The notes beneath the pieces are model-generated. The model saw only the letters and a list, made by a program, of their open reading frames with translations, ran no database searches and was not told the DNA's origin. The position numbers were made by a program, and so were the translations under genes. From Antedon mediterranea (lineage: Eukaryota; Echinodermata; Crinoidea; Comatulida; Antedonidae): a stretch of DNA of 64,000 nucleotides. The stretch covers positions 16,614,501 through 16,678,500 of the forward strand of contig NC_092672.1 in the NCBI RefSeq assembly GCF_964355755.1. Reading direction: 5' to 3'. The number at the start of each line of letters is the position of its first letter. The first letter of the stretch is position 1. Positions 11,901 to 23,814 of the stretch are shown here, in pieces.

Positions 11901-14636
11901 GATAGATCAGCGAGAGAAATATAGATCAGCGAGAGAGAGATAGATAGATCAGCGAGAGAGATAGATCAGCGAGAGAGAGAGATAGATAGATCAGCGAGAG
12001 AGAGATAGATCAGCGAGAGAGAGATAGATCAGCGAGAGAGAGATAGATCACCGAGAGAAAGATAGATCAGCAAGAGAGAGAGAGATAGATCAGCGAGAGA
12101 GAGATAGATCAGCGAGAGAGATAGATCAGCGAGAAAGAGAGAGATAGATCAGCGAGAGAGAGATAGATAGATAGATCAGCGAGAGAGAGATAGGTAGATC
12201 AGCAAGAGAGAGAGATAGATAGATCAGCGAGAGAGAGAGAGAGATAGATCAGCGAGAGAGAGATAGATCAGCAAGAGAGATAGATCAGCGAGAGAGATAG
12301 ATCAGCGAGAGAGATAGATCAGCGAGAGAGATAGATAGATTAGCAAGAGAGAGATAGATCAGCGAGAGAGAGATAGATCAGCGTGAGAGAGATAGATCAG
12401 CGACAGAGAGATAGATCAGCGAGAGAGAGAGATAGATCAGCGAGAGAGAGATTGATCAGCGAGACAGAGATAGATCAGCGAGAGAGAGATAGATCAGCGA
12501 GAAAGAGATAGATCAGCGAGAGAGAGATAGATCAGCCAGAGAGAGATAGATAGATCAGCGAGAGAGAGAGAGAGATAGATCAGCGAGAGAGAGATAGATC
12601 AGCGAGAGAGAGATAGATCAGCGAGAGAGAGATAGATCAGCAAGAGAGAGATAGATCAGCGAGAGAGAGATAGATCAGCGAGAGAGAGATAGATCAGCGA
12701 GAGAGAGATTGATCAGCGAGACAGAGATAGATCAGCGAGAGAGAGATTGATCAGCGAGAGAGAGATAGATCAGCGAGAGAGAGATAGATCAGCGCGAGAG
12801 AGACAGATCAGCGGGGGAGAGATAGATCAGCGAGAGAGAGATAGATCAGCGAGAGAGAGATAGATCAGCGAGAGGAGAGATAGATCAGCGAGAGTGAGTT
12901 AGATCAGCGAGAGAGATAGAGATAGATAGATCAGCGAGAGAGAGATTGATAGATCAGCGAGAGAGAGATAGATAGATCAGCGAGAGAGAGATAGATAGAT
13001 CAGCGAGAGAGATAGATAGATCAGCGAGAGAGAGAGAGAAAGATAGATCAGCGAGAGATAGATAGATCAGCGTGAGAGAGATAGATCAGCGACAGAGAGA
13101 TAGATCAGCGAGAGAGAGATAGATCAGCGAGAGATAGATAGATCAGCGAGAGAGAGATAGATCAGCGAGAGAGAGAGAGAGATAGATCAGCGAGAGAGAG
13201 ATAGATCAGCGAGAGAGAGATAGATAAGCGAGAGATAGATAGATCAGCGAGAGAGAGATATATCAGCGAGAGAGAGATAGATCAGTGAGAGAGAGAGAGA
13301 TCAGCAATAGAGATATAGATCAGCGAGAGAGATAGATGAGCGAGAGAGAGATAGATCAGCGAGAGAGAGATAGATCAGTGAGAGAGAGATAGATCAGCGA
13401 GAGAGAGATAGATCAGCGAGAGAGAGATAGATCAGCGAGAGAGAGATAGGTCAGCTAGAGAGAGATAGATCAGCGAGAGAGAGATAGATCCGCGAGAGAG
13501 AGATAGATCAGCGAGAGAGAGATATATCAGCGAGAGAGAGATAGATCAGCGTGAGAGAGAGATAGATCAGCGAGAGAGAGAGATAGATCAGCGAGAGAGA
13601 TAGATCAACGAGAGAAATATAGATCAGTGAGAGAGAGATAGATAGATCAGCGAGAGAGAGAGAGATAGATCAGCGAGAGGAGAGAGAGAGATAGATCAGC
13701 GAGAGAGAGATAGATCAGCAAGAGAGAGAGAGATAGATCAGCGAGAGAGAGAGAGATAGATCAGCGAGAGGAGAGAGAGAGATAGATCAGCGAGAGAGAG
13801 ATAGATCAGCGAGAGAGAGATAGATCAGCGAGAGAGAGATAGATCACCGAGAGAAAGATTGATCAGCAAGAGAGGGAGAGATAGATCAGCGAGAGAGAGA
13901 TAGATCAGCGAGAGAGATAGATCAGCGAGAGAGATAGATCAGCGAGAAAGAGAGAGATAGATCAGCGAGAGAGAGATAGATAGATAGATCAGCGAGAGAG
14001 AGATAGGTAGATCAGCGAGAGAGAGAGATAGATAGATCAGCGAGAGAGAGAGAGAGATAGATCAGCGAGAGAGAGATAGATCAGCGAGAGAGATAGATCA
14101 GCGAGAGAGATAGATCAGCGAGAGAGATTGATCAGCGAGAGAGATAGATAGATTAGCGAGAGAGAGATAGATCAGCGAGAGAGAGATAGATCAGCGTGAG
14201 AGAGATAGATCAGCGACAGAGAGATAGATCAGCAAGAGAGAGATAGATCAGTGACAGAGAGATAGATCAGCGAAAGAGAGATAGATCAGCGAGAGAGAGA
14301 TAGATAAGCGAGAGAGAGATAGATCAACGAGAGAGAGATAGATCAGCGAGAGAGAGAGATAGATCAGGGAGATAGAGATAGATCAGCGAGAGAGAGATAG
14401 ATCAGCGAGAGAGAGAGAGAGAAAGATCAACGAGAGAGAGATAGATCAGCGAGAGAGAGAGATAGATCAAGGAGAGAGAGATAGATCAGCGAGAGAGAGA
14501 GATAGATCAGCGAGAGAGATAGATCAGCGAGAGAGAGATAGATCAGCGAGAGAGATAGATCAGCGAGAGAGAGAGAGATAGATCAGCGAGTGAGAGAGAT
14601 AGATCAGTGAGAGAGAGATAGATCAGCAAGAGAGAG

Positions 14637-14736
14637 NNNNNNNNNNNNNNNNNNNNNNNNNNNNNNNNNNNNNNNNNNNNNNNNNNNNNNNNNNNNNNNN
14701 NNNNNNNNNNNNNNNNNNNNNNNNNNNNNNNNNNNN
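14637..14736. other. Assembly gap, 100 N
   Basis: Exactly 100 N, a conventional placeholder for a gap of unknown size. It sits exactly between the minisatellite and the 88 bp satellite, so neither the true distance nor the adjacency of the two arrays is established. An apparent frame at 14543-14755 on the - strand translates through these Ns and is not real. Confidence 0.98.
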
Positions 14737-15840
14737 AAGTTTTTTTGAAAATCACAAAATGGTCTAAAATGTCTCAAAATGCGATTTGAAGCTATTCTAA
14801 GCTCTTTGGTGTTTTTATGTTAACAAGTTTTTTTCAAAATCACAAAATGGTCTAAAACGTCTCCAAATGCGATTTGAAGCTATTCTGTACACTTTGATGT
14901 TTTTATTTTAACAAATTTTTTCGAAAATCACAAAAGGGTGTAAAATGTCTAAAAATGCGATTTGAAGCTATTCTAAGCACTTTGGTGTTTTTATGTTAAC
15001 AAGTTTTTTCAAAAATCACAAAATGGTCTAAAACGTCTCCAAATGCGATTTGAAGTTATTCTGTACACTTTGATGTTTTTATGTTAACAAGTTTTTTCGA
15101 AAATCACAAAATGGTTTAAAACTTCTCCAAATGCGATTTGAAGCTATTTTAAGCACTTTGGTGTTTTTATGTTAACAAGTTTTTTCGAAAATCACAAAAT
15201 GGTCTAAAATGTCTCAAAATGCGATTTGAAGCTATTCTAAGCTCTTTGGTGTTTTTATGTTAACAAGTTTTTTCGAAAATCACAAAAGGGTCTAAAATGT
15301 CTCAAAATGCGATTTGAAGCTAATCTAAGCACTTTGGTGTTTTTATGGTAACAAGTTTTTTCGAAAATCACAAAATGGTCTAAAACGTCTCCAAATGCAA
15401 TTTGAAACTATTTTAAGCACTTTGGTGTTTTTGTGTAACCAAGTTTTTTCGAAAATCACAAAAGGGTCTAAAATGTCTCAAAATGCGATTTGAAGCTATT
15501 CTAAGCACTTTGGTGTTTTTATGTTAACAAGTTTTTTCGAAAATCACAAAATGGTCTAAAACGTCTCCAAATGCGATTTGAAGCTATTCTAAGCACTTTG
15601 GTGTTTTTATGTTAACAAGTTTTTTCGGAAATCACAAAAAGGTCTAAAACGTCTCCAAATACGATTTGAAGCTATTCTGTACACTTTGCTGTTTTGTGTG
15701 AAAAATTTTTGTCGAAATGCTCAAAATGGTCAAAAACGTTTTTAAATACGATATTAAGCTATTTTGTGCTCTTTAATGTTTTTGTGTGAAAAGTTTTATC
15801 GAAATGCTCAAAATGGTCTAAAACGGTTTCTAATGTGATT

Positions 15841-17529
15841 TTAAGCACTTTGATGTTTTTATGTTAACAAGTTTTTTCGAAAATCACAGAATGGTCTAAA
15901 ACGTCTCCAAATGCGATTTGAAGTTATTCTGTGCACTTTGCTGTTTTGTTTGAAAATTTTTTGTCTAAATGCTCAAAATGGTCAAAAACGTTTTTAAATA
16001 CGATATTAAGCTATTTTGTGCTCTTTGATGTTTTTGTGTGAAAAGTTTTATCGAAATGCTCAAAATGGTCTAAAACGGTTTCTAATGTGATTTGAAGCAC
16101 TTTGATGTTTTTATGTTAACAAGTTTTTTCAAAAATCACAAAAGGGTCTAAAATGTCTCAAAATGCGATTTGAAGCTATTCTAAGCACTTTGGTGTTTTT
16201 ATGTTAACAAGTTTTTTCGAAAATCACAAAATGGTCTAAAACGTCTCCAAATGCGATTTGAAGTTTTTCTGTGCACTTTGCTGTTTTGTGTGAAATTTTT
16301 TTGTCGAAATGCTCAAAATGGTCAAAAACGTTTTTAAATACGATATTAATCTATTTTGGGCTCTTTGATGTTTTTGTGTGAAAAGTTTTATCGAAATGCT
16401 CAAAATGGTCTAAAACGGTTTCTAATGTGATTTTAAGCACTTTGATGTTTTTATGTTAACAAGTTTTTTCGAAAATCACAGAATGGTCTAAAACGTCTCC
16501 AAATGCGATTTGAAGTTATTCTGTGCACTTTGCTGTTTTGTGTGAAAATTTTTTTTCGAAATGCTCAAAATGGTCAAAAACGTTTTTAAATACGATATTA
16601 AGCTATTTTGTGCTCTTTGATGTTTTTGTGTGAAAAGTTTTATCGAAATGCTCAAAATGGTCTAAAACGGTTTCTAATGTGATTTGAAGCACTTTGATGT
16701 TTTTATGTTAACAAGTTTTTTCGAAAATCACAAAATGGTCTAAAACGTCTCCAAATGCGATTTGAAGTTATTCTGTGCACTTTGCTGTTTTGTGTAAAAA
16801 TTTTTTGTCGAAATGCTCAAAATGGTCAAAAACGTTTTTAAATACGATATTAAGCTATTTTGTGCTCTTTGATGTTTTTGTGTGAAAAGTTTTATCGAAA
16901 TGCTTAAAATGGTCTAAAACGGTTTCTAATGTGATTTTAAGCACTTTGATGTTTTTATGTTAACAAGTTTTTTCGAAAATCACAGAATGGTCTAAAACGT
17001 CTCCAAATGCGATTTGAAGTTATTCTGTGCACTTTGCTGTTTTGTTTGAAAATTTTTTGTCTAAATGCTCAAAATGGTCAAAAACGTTTTTAAATACGAT
17101 ATTAAGCTATTTTGTGCTCTTTGATGTTTTTGTGTAAAAAGTTTTATCGAAATGCTCAAAATGGTCTAAAACGGTTTCTAATGTGATTTTAAGCACTTTG
17201 ATGTTTTTATGTTAACAAGTTTTTTCGAAAATCACAGAATGGTCTAAAACGTCTCAAAATGCGATTTGAAGCTATTCTAAGCACTTTGGTGTTTTTATGG
17301 TAACAAGTTTTTTCGAAAATCAAAAAATGGTCTAAAACGTCTCCAAATGCGATTTGAAGCTATTCTAAGCACTTTGGTGTTTTTATGTTAACAAGTTTTT
17401 TTGAAAATCACAAAAAGGTCTAAAACGTCTCCAAATACGATTTGAAGCTATTCTGTACACTTTGCTGTTTTGTGTGAACATTTTTTGTCGAAATGCTCAA
17501 AATGGTCTAAAACGGTTTCTAATGTGATT
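15841..17529 (+). repeat. 1,689 bp higher-order repeat, copy 1
   Basis: TTAAGCACTT at 15841 recurs at 17530, and AAGTT[T/A]TTCT at 16261 recurs at 17950, an offset of 1,689 bp throughout. The unit is an ordered set of about 20 A/B/C monomers. Its right part carries a diagnostic GTGTGAACATT variant near 17474. The start point inside the unit is arbitrary. Confidence 0.85.
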
Positions 17530-19218
17530 TTAAGCACTTTGATGTTTTTATGTTAACAAGTTTTTTCGAAAATCACAGAATGGTCTAAAACGTCTCCAAA
17601 TGCGATTTGAAGTTATTCTGTGCACTTTGCTGTTTTGTTTGAAAATTTTTTGTCTAAATGCTCAAAATGGTCAAAAACGTTTTTAAATACGATATTAAGC
17701 TATTTTGTGCTCTTTGATGTTTTTGTGTGAAAAGTTTTATCGAAATGCTCAAAATGGTCTAAAACGGTTTCTAATGTGATTTGAAGCACTTTGATGTTTT
17801 TATGTTAACAAGTTTTTTCAAAAATCACAAAAGGGTCTAAAATGTCTCAAAATGCGATTTGAAGCTATTCTAAGCACTTTGGTGTTTTTATGTTAACAAG
17901 TTTTTTCGAAAATCACAAAATGGTCTAAAACGTCTCCAAATGCGATTTGAAGTTATTCTGTGCACTTTGCGGTTTTGTGTGAAATTTTTTTGTCGAAATG
18001 CTCAAAATGGTCAAAAACGTTTTTAAATACGATATTAATCTATTTTGGGCTCTTTGATGTTTTTGTGTGAAAAGTTTTATCGAAATGCTCAAAATGGTCT
18101 AAAACGGTTTCTAATGTGATTTTAAGCACTTTGATGTTTTTATGTTAACAAGTTTTTTCGAAAATCACAGAATGGTCTAAAACGTCTCCAAATGCGATTT
18201 GAAGTTATTCTGTGCACTTTGCTGTTTTGTGTGAAAATTTTTTTTCGAAATGCTCAAAATGGTCAAAAACGTTTTTAAATACGATATTAAGCTATTTTGT
18301 GCTCTTTGATGTTTTTGTGTGAAAAGTTTTATCGAAATGCTCAAAATGGTCTAAAACGGTTTCTAATGTGATTTGAAGCACTTTGATGTTTTTATGTTAA
18401 CAAGTTTTTTCGAAAATCACAAAATGGTCTAAAACGTCTCCAAATGCGATTTGAAGTTATTCTGTGCACTTTGCTGTTTTGTGTAAAAATTTTTTGTCGA
18501 AATGCTCAAAATGGTCAAAAACGTTTTTAAATACGATATTAAGCTATTTTGTGCTCTTTGATGTTTTTGTGTGAAAAGTTTTATCGAAATGCTTAAAATG
18601 GTCTAAAACGGTTTCTAATGTGATTTTAAGCACTTTGATGTTTTTATGTTAACAAGTTTTTTCGAAAATCACAGAATGGTCTAAAACGTCTCCAAATGCG
18701 ATTTGAAGTTATTCTGTGCACTTTGCTGTTTTGTTTGAAAATTTTTTGTCTAAATGCTCAAAATGGTCAAAACGTTTTTAAATACGATATTAAGCTATTT
18801 TGTGCTCTTTGATGTTTTTGTGTAAAAAGTTTTATCGAAATGCTCAAAATGGTCTAAAACGGTTTCTAATGTGATTTTAAGCACTTTGATGTTTTTATGT
18901 TAACAAGTTTTTTCGAAAATCACAGAATGGTCTAAAACGTCTCAAAATGCGATTTGAAGCTATTCTAAGCACTTTGGTGTTTTTATGGTAACAAGTTTTT
19001 TCGAAAATCAAAAAATGGTCTAAAACGTCTCCAAATGCGATTTGAAGCTATTCTAAGCACTTTGGTGTTTTTATGTTAACAAGTTTTTTTGAAAATCACA
19101 AAAAGGTCTAAAACGTCTCCAAATACGATTTGAAGCTATTCTGTACACTTTGCTGTTTTGTGTGAACATTTTTTGTCGAAATGCTCAAAATGGTCTAAAA
19201 CGGTTTCTAATGTGATTT
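17530..19218 (+). repeat. 1,689 bp higher-order repeat, copy 2
   Basis: Follows copy 1 directly. It has private variants: CGGTTTTGTG near 17970 and a single-A deletion giving GGTCAAAACG near 18766. Both recur 3,741 bp downstream in copy 3, so copies 2 and 3 are closer to each other than to copy 1. Confidence 0.85.
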
Positions 19219-21270
19219 TAAGCACTTTGATGTTTTTATGTTAACAAGTTTTTTCGAAAATCACAAAGTGGTCTAAAATGTCTCCAAATGCGATTTGAAG
19301 CTATTCTTAGCACTTTGGTGTTTTTATGTTAACAAGTTTTTTCGAAAATCACAAAAAGGTCTAAAACGTCTCCAAATACGATTTGAAGCTATTCTGTACA
19401 CTTTGCTGTTTTGTGTGAAAAATTTTTGTCGAAATGCTCAAAATGGTCAAAAACGTTTTTAAATACGATATTAAGCTATTTTGTGCTCTTTGATGTTTTT
19501 GTGTGAAAAGTTTTATCGAAATGCTCAAAATGGTCTAAAACGGTTTCTAATGTGATTTTAAGCACTTTGATGTTTTTATGTTAACAAGTTTTTTCGAAAA
19601 TCACAAAGTGGTCTAAAATGTCTCCAAATGCGATTTGAAGCTATTCTTAGCACTTTGGAATTTTTATGTTAACAAGTTTTTTCGAAAATCACAAAAGGGT
19701 CTAAAATGTCTCAAAATGCGATTTGAAGCTATTCTAAGCACTTTGGTGTTTTTATGTTAACAAGTTTTTTCGAAAATCACAAAATGGTCTAAAATGTCTC
19801 AAAATGCGATTTGAAGCTATTCTAAGCTCTTTGGTGTTTTTATGTTAACAAGTTTTTTCGAAAATCACAAAAGGGTCTAAAATGTCTCAAAATGCGATTT
19901 GAAGCTAATCTAAGCACTTTGGTGTTTTTATGGTAACAAGTTTTTTCGAAAATCACAAAATGGTCTAAAACGTCTCCAAATGCAATTTGAAGCTATTTTA
20001 AGCACTTTGGTGTTTTTGTGTAACCAAGTTTTTTCGAAAATCACAAAAGGGTCTAAAATGTCTCAAAATGCGATTTGAAGCTATTCTAAGCACTTTGGTG
20101 TTTTTATGTTAACAAGTTTTTTCGGAAATCACAAAAAGGTCTAAAACGTCTCCAAATACGATTTGAAGCTATTCTGTACACTTTGCTGTTTTGTGTGAAA
20201 AATTTTTGTCGAAATGCTCAAAATGGTCAAAAACGTTTTTAAATACGATATTAAGCTATTTTGTGCTCTTTAATGTTTTTGTGTGAAAAGTTTTATCGAA
20301 ATGCTCAAAATGGTCTAAAACGGTTTCTAATGTGATTTTAAGCACTTTGATGTTTTTATGTTAACAAGTTTTTTCGAAAATCACAGAATGGTCTAAAACG
20401 TCTCCAAATGCGATTTGAAGTTATTCTGTGCACTTTGCTGTTTTGTTTGAAAATTTTTTGTCTAAATGCTCAAAATGGTCAAAAACGTTTTTAAATACGA
20501 TATTAAGCTATTTTGTGCTCTTTGATGTTTTTGTGTGAAAAGTTTTATCGAAATGCTCAAAATGGTCTAAAACGGTTTCTAATGTGATTTGAAGCACTTT
20601 GATGTTTTTATGTTAACAAGTTTTTTCAAAAATCACAAAAGGGTCTAAAATGTCTCAAAATGCGATTTGAAGCTATTCTAAGCACTTTGGTGTTTTTATG
20701 TTAACAAGTTTTTTCGAAAATCACAGAATGGTCTAAAACGTCTCCAAATGCGATTTGAAGTTATTCTGTGCACTTTGCTGTTTTGTTTGAAAATTTTTTG
20801 TCTAAATGCTCAAAATGGTCAAAAACGTTTTTAAATACGATATTAAGCTATTTTGTGCTCTTTGATGTTTTTGTGTAAAAAGTTTTATCGAAATGCTCAA
20901 AATGGTCTAAAACGGTTTCTAATGTGATTTTAAGCACTTTGATGTTTTTATGTTAACAAGTTTTTTCGAAAATCACAGAATGGTCTAAAACGTCTCAAAA
21001 TGCGATTTGAAGCTATTCTAAGCACTTTGGTGTTTTTATGGTAACAAGTTTTTTTGAAAATCAAAAAATGGTCTAAAACGTCTCCAAATGCGATTTGAAG
21101 CTATTCTAAGCACTTTGGTGTTTTTATGTTAACAAGTTTTTTTGAAAATCACAAAAAGGTCTAAAACGTCTCCAAATACGATTTGAAGCTATTCTGTACA
21201 CTTTGCTGTTTTGTGTGAACATTTTTTGTCGAAATGCTCAAAATGGTCTAAAACGGTTTCTAATGTGATT
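19219..21270 (+). repeat. Truncated higher-order copy between copies 2 and 3
   Basis: Monomers here align with parts of the 1,689 bp unit, but the block jumps from a position equivalent to about 16.2 kb to one equivalent to about 17.0 kb, near 20700. That looks like an internal deletion by unequal exchange. The first part (about 19.2-20.3 kb) resembles the array edge near 15.2-15.8 kb. Boundaries are set by the neighbouring full copies. Confidence 0.6.
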
Positions 21271-22959
21271 TTAAGCACTTTGATGTTTTTATGTTAACAA
21301 GTTTTTTCGAAAATCACAGAATGGTCTAAAACGTCTCCAAATGCGATTTGAAGTTATTCTGTGCACTTTGCTGTTTTGTTTGAAAATTTTTTGTCTAAAT
21401 GCTCAAAATGGTCAAAAACGTTTTTAAATACGATATTAAGCTATTTTGTGCTCTTTGATGTTTTTGTGTGAAAAGTTTTATCGAAATGCTCAAAATGGTC
21501 TAAAACGGTTTCTAATGTGATTTGAAGCACTTTGATGTTTTTATGTTAACAAGTTTTTTCAAAAATCACAAAAGGGTCTAAAATGTCTCAAAATGCGATT
21601 TGAAGCTATTCTAAGCACTTTGGTGTTTTTATGTTAACAAGTTTTTTCGAAAATCACAAAATGGTCTAAAACGTCTCCAAATGCGATTTGAAGTTATTCT
21701 GTGCACTTTGCGGTTTTGTGTGAAATTTTTTTGTCGAAATGCTCAAAATGGTCAAAAACGTTTTTAAATACGATATTAATCTATTTTGGGCTCTTTGATG
21801 TTTTTGTGTGAAAAGTTTTATCGAAATGCTCAAAATGGTCTAAAACGGTTTCTAATGTGATTTTAAGCACTTTGATGTTTTTATGTTAACAAGTTTTTTC
21901 GAAAATCACAGAATGGTCTAAAACGTCTCCAAATGCGATTTGAAGTTATTCTGTGCACTTTGCTGTTTTGTGTGAAAATTTTTTTTCGAAATGCTCAAAA
22001 TGGTCAAAAACGTTTTTAAATACGATATTAAGCTATTTTGTGCTCTTTGATGTTTTTGTGTGAAAAGTTTTATCGAAATGCTCAAAATGGTCTAAAACGG
22101 TTTCTAATGTGATTTGAAGCACTTTGATGTTTTTATGTTAACAAGTTTTTTCGAAAATCACAAAATGGTCTAAAACGTCTCCAAATGCGATTTGAAGTTA
22201 TTCTGTGCACTTTGCTGTTTTGTGTAAAAATTTTTTGTCGAAATGCTCAAAATGGTCAAAAACGTTTTTAAATACGATATTAAGCTATTTTGTGCTCTTT
22301 GATGTTTTTGTGTGAAAAGTTTTATCGAAATGCTTAAAATGGTCTAAAACGGTTTCTAATGTGATTTTAAGCACTTTGATGTTTTTATGTTAACAAGTTT
22401 TTTCGAAAATCACAGAATGGTCTAAAACGTCTCCAAATGCGATTTGAAGTTATTCTGTGCACTTTGCTGTTTTGTTTGAAAATTTTTTGTCTAAATGCTC
22501 AAAATGGTCAAAACGTTTTTAAATACGATATTAAGCTATTTTGTGCTCTTTGATGTTTTTGTGTAAAAAGTTTTATCGAAATGCTCAAAATGGTCTAAAA
22601 CGGTTTCTAATGTGATTTTAAGCACTTTGATGTTTTTATGTTAACAAGTTTTTTCGAAAATCACAGAATGGTCTAAAACGTCTCAAAATGCGATTTGAAG
22701 CTATTCTAAGCACTTTGGTGTTTTTATGGTAACAAGTTTTTTCGAAAATCAAAAAATGGTCTAAAACGTCTCCAAATGCGATTTGAAGCTATTCTAAGCA
22801 CTTTGGTGTTTTTATGTTAACAAGTTTTTTTGAAAATCACAAAAAGGTCTAAAACGTCTCCAAATACGATTTGAAGCTATTCTGTACACTTTGCTGTTTT
22901 GTGTGAACATTTTTTGTCGAAATGCTCAAAATGGTCTAAAACGGTTTCTAATGTGATTT
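21271..22959 (+). repeat. 1,689 bp higher-order repeat, copy 3
   Basis: Matches copy 2 at an exact offset of 3,741 bp (AATGTGATT at 17521 and 21262; TTTTTATGGT at 18980 and 22721). It shares copy 2's private CGGTTTTGTG and GGTCAAAACG variants. Similarity continues past the unit to about 23.2 kb. Confidence 0.85.
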
Positions 22960-23814
22960 TAAGCACTTTGATGTTTTTATGTTAACAAGTTTTTTCGAAA
23001 ATCACAAAGTGGTCTAAAATGTCTCCAAATGCGATTTGAAGCTATTCTTAGCACTTTGGTGTTTTTATGTTAACAAGTTTTTTCGAAAATCACAAAAAGG
23101 TCTAAAACGTCTCCAAATACGATTTGAAGCTATTCTGTACACTTTGCTGTTTTGTGTGAAAAATTTTTGTCGAAATGCTCAAAATGGTCAAAAACGTTTT
23201 TAAATACGATATTAAGCTATTTTGTGCTCTTTAATGTTTTTGTGTGAAAAGTTTTATCGAAATGCTCAAAATGGTCTAAAACGGTTTCTAATGTGATTTT
23301 AAGCACTTTGATGTTTTTATGTTAACAAGTTTTTTCGAAAATCACAGAATGGTCTAAAACGTCTCCAAATGCGATTTGAAGTTATTCTGTGCACTTTGCT
23401 GTTTTGTTTGAAAATTTTTTGTCTAAATGCTCAAAATGGTCAAAAACGTTTTTAAATACGATATTAAGCTATTTTGTGCTCTTTGATGTTTTTGTGTAAA
23501 AAGTTTTTTCGAAAATCACAGAATGGTCTAAAACGTCTCAAAATGCGATTTGAAGCTATTCTAAGCACTTTGGTGTTTTTATGGTAACAAGTTTTTTCGA
23601 AAATCAAAAAATGGTCTAAAACGTCTCCAAATGCGATTTGAAGCTATTCTAAGCACTTTGGTGTTTTTATGTTAACAAGTTTTTTTGAAAATCACAAAAA
23701 GGTCTAAAACGTCTCCAAATACGATTTGAAGCTATTCTGTACACTTTGCTGTTTTGTGTGAAAATTTTTTGTCGAAATGCTCAAAATGGTCTAAAACGGT
23801 TTCTAATGTGATTT

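Larger units (their letters stand above)
1..14636 (+). repeat. GA/GATA-rich minisatellite array, 19 bp unit
   Basis: The whole stretch is a tandem array of a 19 bp unit, consensus GATAGATCAGCGAGAGAGA. The period is read directly from the first line, where CAGCG recurs at positions 1 and 20. Unit length varies through slippage in the (GA)n and (GATA)n parts, and point variants such as GATCCGCG, TATATCAGCG, CAGTGAG and CAGCCAGA recur in a set order. The + strand is almost entirely purine except for the T and C of GATC and CAGCG. Orientation never switches and I saw no gene or transposon inside. Roughly 700-770 units are present. The array runs off the left edge and ends at the assembly gap on the right. 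Open frames here are translations of the repeat. Confidence 0.97.

Noticed and set aside
14543-14755. 70-codon frame on the - strand through the gap
   Set aside because: It reads through 100 N and joins two unrelated repeats.
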